Of a stretch of DNA of 64,000 bases, positions 57,943-64,000 are shown piece after piece. Source of the DNA: Yersinia canariae (GTDB taxonomy: Bacteria > Pseudomonadota > Gammaproteobacteria > Enterobacterales > Enterobacteriaceae); contig NZ_CP043727.1 of NCBI RefSeq assembly GCF_009831415.1, forward strand, positions 3,534,001 to 3,598,000. The letters are read 5' to 3'. The translations under genes were made by a program, and so were the position numbers. Position 1 is the first letter of the stretch. The number at the start of each line of letters is the position of its first letter. The notes beneath the pieces are model-generated. The model was not told where the DNA came from. It did no database searches and saw only the letters and a list, made by a program, of their open reading frames with translations.

Positions 57943-60584
57943 TGAGCCAACGTGGATTAGAAGCACTGTTACGCCCGAAGTCGATTGCCGTTATTGGTGC
58001 TTCTGAAAAGCCTGAACGGGCTGGTTTCCTGATGATGCGTAATTTGCTCGATGGCGGCTTCAATGGCCCCATTTTGCCCGTCACCCCGACCCATAAAGCT
58101 GTTTGCGGTGTATTGGCTTATACCAATATCGCCTCTCTGCCCATAACGCCTGACTTGGCTATTTTGTGTACCCATGACCGGCGTAACCTCTCATTGCTGG
58201 AAGATTTGGGCACTCGTGGCTGTAAGGCGGTGATTATCTTGTCGGCAGCAATCGAGCAATTCCCAGAATTGAAAGCTTGCGCGCAGCGCCATCACATGCG
58301 CTTGCTTGGCCCAAATAGCTTGGGCTTGCTGGCTCCGTGGCAAGGATTAAATGCCAGTTTTTCGCCAGTGCCTATCAAAAAAGGCCGGCTGGCATTTATC
58401 TCCCAATCAGCAGCCGTGGCTAACACTATTTTGGACTGGGCGCAGCAGCGAGAAGTTGGCTTCTCTTACTTTATTGCGCTGGGTGATAGCTTGGATATTG
58501 ATGTCGATGACTTACTCGACTTCCTGGCCAGAGACGGTAAAACCAGCGCTATTATGCTGTATATTGAGCATATCAGTGATGCGCGCCGTTTTTTATCCGC
58601 CTCACGCAGTGCTTCACGGAACAAACCGATTCTGGTGGTCAAAAGTGGCCGCAGCCAACACGCCCAACAATTACTCAATGGTCAGCAAGGGTTAGATGCT
58701 GCCTATGATGCTGCTATTCAGCGAGCGGGCTTATTGCGGGTTCAGGATACTCACGAGCTATTTTCGGCAGTCGAAACGCTAAGCCATATGCACCCATTGC
58801 GTGGAGAGCGCTTGCTGATTGTCAGTAATGGCGCAGCGCCAGCTGCTATGGCGCTGGATGAACTGATTAGCCGGAATGGCAAACTGGCGACGCTGTCTGA
58901 TACCACCCAATCCGCGCTGAGTGCCGTGCTGCCGCCTTTTGTTTCCTTACGCAACCCAATAGACCTGCGGGATGATGCCAGCGCTGAGCGCTATTTAGCG
59001 GCGCTTAAACCTTTATTAGACAGCACTGACTATGACGCACTCCTGCTTATCCACTCACCGAGTGCCGCTGCGCCGGGCAGTAAAACTGCAGAGTTACTGA
59101 TATCCGCTATCCGCCAACATCCCCGTGGCAAGCGCATTACCTTACTGACAAACTGGTGTGGTGAATATTCATCACAAGATGCCCGCCGTTTGTTCACCGA
59201 AGCAGGGATTCCGACCTATCGCACACCAGAAGGTGCAATCACCGCTTTTATGCACATGGTGGAATACCGCCGCAACCAAAAACAGCTGAAAGAAACACCG
59301 GCATTGCCAGTTGACCTCACCGCCAATACTGCCCATGTACATCAGTTGATCCGCCAGGCACTGGCAGAGGGCGCAACCCAACTCGATACCCATGAAGTCC
59401 AGCCGATCCTTGAGGCCTATGGCCTCAATATGCTACCAACCTGGATTGCTGGTGATAGTGTTGAAGCCGTGCATATCGCCGAACGGCTGGGGTATCCGGT
59501 CGCTATCAAGCTGCGTTCGCCCGATATTGTGCACAAATCTGAAGTTCAAGGAGTGATGCTGTATCTGCGCACCGCAATTGAGGTGCAGCGGGCTGCTGAT
59601 GATATCCTTGATAGGGTTAAACGGACTTATCCTCAAGCCCGCATCGACGGCTTATTGGTACAAAGTATGGCGAACCGCGCCGGTGCGCAGGAGTTGCGAA
59701 TTGCGGTGGAGCAAGATGCTATTTTCGGCCCACTGATTATGTTAGGGGAAGGTGGTATTGAGTGGCACCATGAAACACAAGCCGCTGTTGCATTGCCGCC
59801 ATTGAATATGGCGCTGGCCCGCTATCTGATAATCCAGGCAGTTAAAGGTGGGAAAATCCGCAGCTGGGGGTCACTGCAACCATTGGACATCCCAGGGCTA
59901 AGCCGCTTGCTGGTACAGGTCTCTAACCTGATTCTTGATTGCCCGGAAATATCGCGTTTAGATATTCACCCGGTGCTTGCTTCCGGCAATGAATTCACAC
60001 TGTTGGATGTATCAATGCAGTTAGCCCCCGTCACTGGCGACCCACAGGCACGGCTGGCTATTCGCCCTTATCCACACGAGCTAGAACAAAATGTGGTACT
60101 AAAAGACGGCTCTCATTGCCTGTTCCGCCCTATTTTGCCGGAAGATGAGCCGCTGCTAAAATTGTTTATTAATCAAGTCACTAAAGAAGATCTCTACTAT
60201 CGCTACTTCAGCGAAATCAACGAATTCAGTCACGATGATTTGGCGAATATGACACAAATTGACTATGATCGGGAAATGGCCTTTGTTGCTGTGCGCCAAA
60301 ATGCGATAGGCCCCGAAATCATTGGTGTTACGCGTGCGCTGTCCGACCCTGATAATATCGACGCAGAGTTTGCCGTATTGGTGCGTTCGGATCTAAAAGG
60401 GCTGGGGCTGGGACGGGAGCTACTGGAGAAGATGATCCAGTACACCCGTAGCCATGGGTTAACACGACTGACGGCGGTCACCATGCCCAATAACCGCGGC
60501 ATGATAGGTTTGGCGAAAAAGCTGGGTTTTAGCATTGATGTGCAGATGGAAGATGGCATCGTTAATCTTGAGCTGACACTTTGA
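57942..60584 (+). CDS. patZ: Protein lysine acetyltransferase PatZ (Pka)
   Basis: 880 residues. The long amino part (about 1-690) is an NDP-forming acyl-CoA synthetase-like region: SIAVIGASEKPERAGFLMMR near 12, LGPNSLGLLAPWQGLNASF near 125 and an ATP-grasp portion with RLGYPVAIKLRSPDIVHKSE near 507. The last ~160 residues form a GNAT domain with LVRSDLKGLGLGRELLEKM near 820 and TAVTMPNNRGMIGLAKKLG near 848. In enterobacteria it acetylates and inactivates acetyl-CoA synthetase and other enzymes. The start codon directly abuts an ERIC remnant. Confidence 0.95.
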   Translation: MSQRGLEALLRPKSIAVIGASEKPERAGFLMMRNLLDGGFNGPILPVTPTHKAVCGVLAYTNIASLPITPDLAILCTHDRRNLSLLEDLGTRGCKAVIILSAAIEQFPELKACAQRHHMRLLGPNSLGLLAPWQGLNASFSPVPIKKGRLAFISQSAAVANTILDWAQQREVGFSYFIALGDSLDIDVDDLLDFLARDGKTSAIMLYIEHISDARRFLSASRSASRNKPILVVKSGRSQHAQQLLNGQQGLDAAYDAAIQRAGLLRVQDTHELFSAVETLSHMHPLRGERLLIVSNGAAPAAMALDELISRNGKLATLSDTTQSALSAVLPPFVSLRNPIDLRDDASAERYLAALKPLLDSTDYDALLLIHSPSAAAPGSKTAELLISAIRQHPRGKRITLLTNWCGEYSSQDARRLFTEAGIPTYRTPEGAITAFMHMVEYRRNQKQLKETPALPVDLTANTAHVHQLIRQALAEGATQLDTHEVQPILEAYGLNMLPTWIAGDSVEAVHIAERLGYPVAIKLRSPDIVHKSEVQGVMLYLRTAIEVQRAADDILDRVKRTYPQARIDGLLVQSMANRAGAQELRIAVEQDAIFGPLIMLGEGGIEWHHETQAAVALPPLNMALARYLIIQAVKGGKIRSWGSLQPLDIPGLSRLLVQVSNLILDCPEISRLDIHPVLASGNEFTLLDVSMQLAPVTGDPQARLAIRPYPHELEQNVVLKDGSHCLFRPILPEDEPLLKLFINQVTKEDLYYRYFSEINEFSHDDLANMTQIDYDREMAFVAVRQNAIGPEIIGVTRALSDPDNIDAEFAVLVRSDLKGLGLGRELLEKMIQYTRSHGLTRLTAVTMPNNRGMIGLAKKLGFSIDVQMEDGIVNLELTL

Positions 60585-60761
60585 TTTCAATCACATGAAT
60601 CGCTGTGATATAGCCCACATAGATTAGCGATTCGGTCTGCGGTTGGCAAAACTTGCGCACAATCCGGAAAAGTAGTGGTATTATCGCCCGACTCTATGGA
60701 TTAGTGTTTTTTTTGATATGGCGGTTCTGCCATCAAATAACAAGAGAAGAAGCGCACTGTG

Positions 60762-62117
60762 ATGTTGTCAAAATTCAAACGTAGCAAACATCAACAACAC
60801 CTTGCACAACTGCCCAAACTCCCCCAGTCAGTTGATGATGTCCAAACGCTTTATTGCCCCAAGGTTTTCCGCTCCACTCTGCTGGAATTAATAGGCCAGG
60901 CGAGCAAACGCATCTATCTGGTGGCGCTTTACCTTGAGCAGGATGATGCAGGCCGTGATGTGATGAATGCCCTCTATCAGGCCAAACAGCGGCATCCTGA
61001 GCTGGAAATTTGTGTGCTGGTCGACTGGCATCGCGCCCAACGTGGCCGCATCGGAGCCGCAGCAGTCAATACTAATGCAGATTGGTATTGTGAGATGGCG
61101 GACAAGCATCCGGACGTCTGTGTTCCGGTTTATGGTGTTCCGGTTAATACCCGCGAAGCCTTGGGTGTATTGCATCTGAAGGGTTTTGTCATTGATGATA
61201 CCGTCATTTACAGTGGTGCCAGCATCAATGATGTCTATCTTTATCAAAATGATAAGTATCGTTATGATCGCTACCAATTAATCACAAATCCATCATTAGC
61301 CAATATTATGGTTGATTATGTGAAGCAACGGGTGCTGAGTGCCGGTGCTGTACAGCGCCTCGATCGCACGGATCGGCCAACCAATCCCGAGATCAAAAAT
61401 GAAACCCGCCAATTTCGCTCATCACTGCGAGATATTGGTTATCAATTTCCAGCCCAAGCTGGTAATGATGAATTAGCAGTAACGCCATTGGTTGGGCTAG
61501 GTAAAAAAAGCCAACTCAACAAAACAATTCATCATTTAATGGCTTCCGCTGATGAACGCCTCACTATCTGTACGCCCTATTTTAACCTGCCGGCATTATT
61601 AGTCCGCAATATCATTTATCTGCTGCGCGAAGGTAAACAGGTTGAGATTATTGTTGGCGATAAAACCGCAAACGACTTTTATATTCCAGAAGATCAACCA
61701 TTTAAAATTATCGGTGCGTTGCCATACTTATACGAAATCAATTTGCGCCGCTTCCTTAGCCGCTTACAGCGCTTTGTGGATAACGGCCAACTGATTGTTC
61801 GTTTGTGGAAAGATGGCGACAATACCTATCATCTGAAAGGAATGTGGGTAGATAATAATTGGCAATTGATCACCGGCAATAACTTGAATCCGCGAGCATG
61901 GCGTCTGGACTTGGAAAATGCCATCTTGATCCACGATCCTAAGCATGAGATGCATGAGCAGCGCGCAAAAGAGCTGGAATGTATTCGTACTCATACTAAA
62001 GTTGTTTCACACTACCTTGATCTGGAGAATATTCAGCAATATCCAGTCAAAGTACGCAAACTGATCCGCCGCTTACGCAGAATCCGTATTGACCGGCTCA
62101 TCAGCCGTATTCTGTAA
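60762..62117 (+). CDS. pssA: Phosphatidylserine synthase
   Basis: 451 residues from the ATG at 60762 (MLSKFKRSKHQQHLAQLPKL), the E. coli length; a GTG one codon earlier is possible. It makes phosphatidylserine from CDP-diacylglycerol and serine at the membrane surface. It belongs to the phospholipase D superfamily with two HKD-type motifs: LHLKGFVIDDTVIYSGASIN near 132 and YHLKGMWVDNNWQLITGNNL near 350. The basic carboxy end KLIRRLRRIRIDRLISRIL suits membrane binding. A terminator follows directly. Confidence 0.97.
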   Translation: MLSKFKRSKHQQHLAQLPKLPQSVDDVQTLYCPKVFRSTLLELIGQASKRIYLVALYLEQDDAGRDVMNALYQAKQRHPELEICVLVDWHRAQRGRIGAAAVNTNADWYCEMADKHPDVCVPVYGVPVNTREALGVLHLKGFVIDDTVIYSGASINDVYLYQNDKYRYDRYQLITNPSLANIMVDYVKQRVLSAGAVQRLDRTDRPTNPEIKNETRQFRSSLRDIGYQFPAQAGNDELAVTPLVGLGKKSQLNKTIHHLMASADERLTICTPYFNLPALLVRNIIYLLREGKQVEIIVGDKTANDFYIPEDQPFKIIGALPYLYEINLRRFLSRLQRFVDNGQLIVRLWKDGDNTYHLKGMWVDNNWQLITGNNLNPRAWRLDLENAILIHDPKHEMHEQRAKELECIRTHTKVVSHYLDLENIQQYPVKVRKLIRRLRRIRIDRLISRIL

Positions 62118-62130
62118 ATCTAAAGCATAA

Positions 62131-62153
62131 AAACCCGGTCCCATACCGGGTTT
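62131..62153 (+). terminator. Rho-independent terminator of pssA
   Basis: Stem AAACCCGGT / ACCGGGTTT with a 5-base loop, followed by TTTATC. It lies 13 bases past the pssA stop and before yfiM. Confidence 0.9.
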
Positions 62154-62180
62154 TTTATCACTGGCCGGAGGAGAGACTGT

Positions 62181-62522
62181 ATGTGGTGCTCACCTTATCT
62201 TCGCCCTTTCATTATTGCCCCGATACTTTTCGCCAGTTCTGCATGTACCCATATGGCCAATGACAGTTGGACGGGGAAGGACAAAGCACAACATTTCTTT
62301 GCCTCTGCTGCATTAGCGGCTGCGGGCACAGCTTATGGTGAACATCAAAATTGGTCAGATGCCAGAAGCCGCAATTTTGGTTTGCTGTTTTCGATAGGCA
62401 TTGGTGCAGGTAAGGAACTGTATGACAGCCGCCAAGGTGGTACTGGCTGGAGTTGGAAAGACTTTGCCTGGGATGTTGCTGGCGCAGTCACCGGCTATAG
62501 TCTCTACCAGGCAGTCAACTGA
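62181..62522 (+). CDS. yfiM: Putative lipoprotein YfiM
   Basis: 113 residues. A signal-like segment ([18 protein letters not shown]) has a cysteine near residue 22, a plausible but weak lipobox (SSAC). The rest matches YfiM of E. coli: [39 protein letters not shown] and [19 protein letters not shown]. The function is unknown; sequence suggests an outer-membrane-associated protein. It is followed by an rRNA operon transcribed toward it; kgtP, present here in E. coli, is missing. Confidence 0.88.
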   Translation: MWCSPYLRPFIIAPILFASSACTHMANDSWTGKDKAQHFFASAALAAAGTAYGEHQNWSDARSRNFGLLFSIGIGAGKELYDSRQGGTGWSWKDFAWDVAGAVTGYSLYQAVN

Positions 62523-62631
62523 GACAAAAATGGCCAAACAGGACAGTTAGCTTGAGGATGTATTTATATCCGAATATCGGTGTATTCGATTCGTCATCCA
62601 TTCAATCACACCTAAAATGTACACATAAAAA

Positions 62632-62656
62632 AAGCCCTCTGCACAGCAGAAGGCTT
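62632..62656 (-). terminator. Second rRNA operon terminator
   Basis: Stem AGCCTTCTGC / GCAGAGGGCT on the minus strand with one mismatch and a 3-base loop, followed by TTTTTTATG. It forms a tandem pair with the terminator at 62681-62703. Confidence 0.85.
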
Positions 62657-62680
62657 TTCTATATCGCGCACATAGCAAAA

Positions 62681-62703
62681 ACCCCACGCTTTTGGCATGG
62701 GGT
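62681..62703 (-). terminator. First rRNA operon terminator
   Basis: Minus-strand stem ACCCCATGC / GCGTGGGGT with a 5-base CAAAA loop, followed by TTTTGC. It lies 15 bases past the 5S 3' end. Confidence 0.85.
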
Positions 62704-62717
62704 CTCGGCTTGATTTG

Positions 62718-62837
62718 ATGCCTGGCAGTGTCCTACTCTCGCATGGGGAGACCCCACACTACCATCGGCGCTACGGCGTTTCACTTCTGAGTTCGGCATG
62801 GGATCAGGTGGGACCACCGCGCTATGGCCGCCAGGCA
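62718..62837 (-). rRNA. rrf: 5S ribosomal RNA
   Basis: 120 bases. The minus strand runs from TGCCTGG at 62837 to CTGCCAGGCAT at 62718. It contains the recognisable CGCGGTGGTCCCACCTGA and CCATGCCGAACTCAGAAGTG segments of enterobacterial 5S RNA. It is the last RNA of an rRNA operon; no tRNA lies between it and the terminators. Confidence 0.97.
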
Positions 62838-62946
62838 AATTCTGTCTAAACTAACCCGCTATGCAATCCTACACACAGCCAGCCAGCCCAATCTCGGAAC
62901 ATCGCTGAAAATCTCTCTCAAATCACCAAAACACCTTCGGTGTTGT

Positions 62947-64000
<1,054 letters not shown>

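Overview
The window looks like a chromosomal segment of Yersinia (Enterobacterales), most likely a species outside the pestis/pseudotuberculosis complex such as a Y. enterocolitica relative; the species call is inference. The evidence is gene content and order (crl-proBA, lpcA/fadE, yafJ/yafK, yfiF-trxC-tapT-patZ-pssA-yfiM), Na+-NQR and methionine-salvage loci, and several ERIC repeats of Yersinia type between genes. No prophage, insertion sequence, CRISPR array or tRNA gene was found.

Layout. 0-2.1 kb: pseudouridine catabolism (psuK-psuG). 2.5-7.7 kb: proline synthesis (proBA), crl, frsA, gpt. 8-14 kb: pepD, SOS-regulated dinB, a small cluster of a PLP ammonia-lyase, a RidA-type deaminase and a YheO/DauR-type regulator, then ddlA. 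14.4-15.4 kb: a secreted GDPD-like protein lacking the usual metal ligands. 15.5-22.6 kb: the complete Na+-translocating NADH:quinone reductase operon nqrABCDEF with its maturation genes apbE and nqrM. 23-28 kb: dpaA (yafK), yafJ, gmhA and fadE, the last with a FadR-like operator.

28.1-37.7 kb is the most distinctive part: a three-gene accessory locus on the minus strand. It encodes a TpsB outer-membrane transporter, a 1924-residue TPS adhesin with about 70 NX(S/T) sequons, and an HMW1C-type cytoplasmic N-glycosyltransferase. Together they form an HMW1-like glycosylated two-partner adhesin system, in B-A-C order, inserted between fadE and mtnK and preceded by a very AT-rich spacer.

38.3-44.8 kb is the methionine salvage locus (mtnK, mtnA, mtnDCB, mtnE) with MetJ-like boxes in both divergent promoters and an omega-amidase gene overlapping mtnE. 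45-50 kb holds a PucG-like aminotransferase, a LysR regulator divergent from an MFS exporter, and an AzlCD pair. 50.2-55.2 kb is a tripartite drug efflux locus: mprA, an outer-membrane factor lipoprotein, emrA and emrB. 55.2-62.5 kb carries yfiF, trxC, tapT, patZ, pssA and yfiM. The window ends in an rRNA operon on the minus strand (5S complete, 23S cut by the window edge).

Start sites were adjusted by ribosome-binding sites and recalled homologue lengths; all family calls come from reading the sequence and recall, with no database search.
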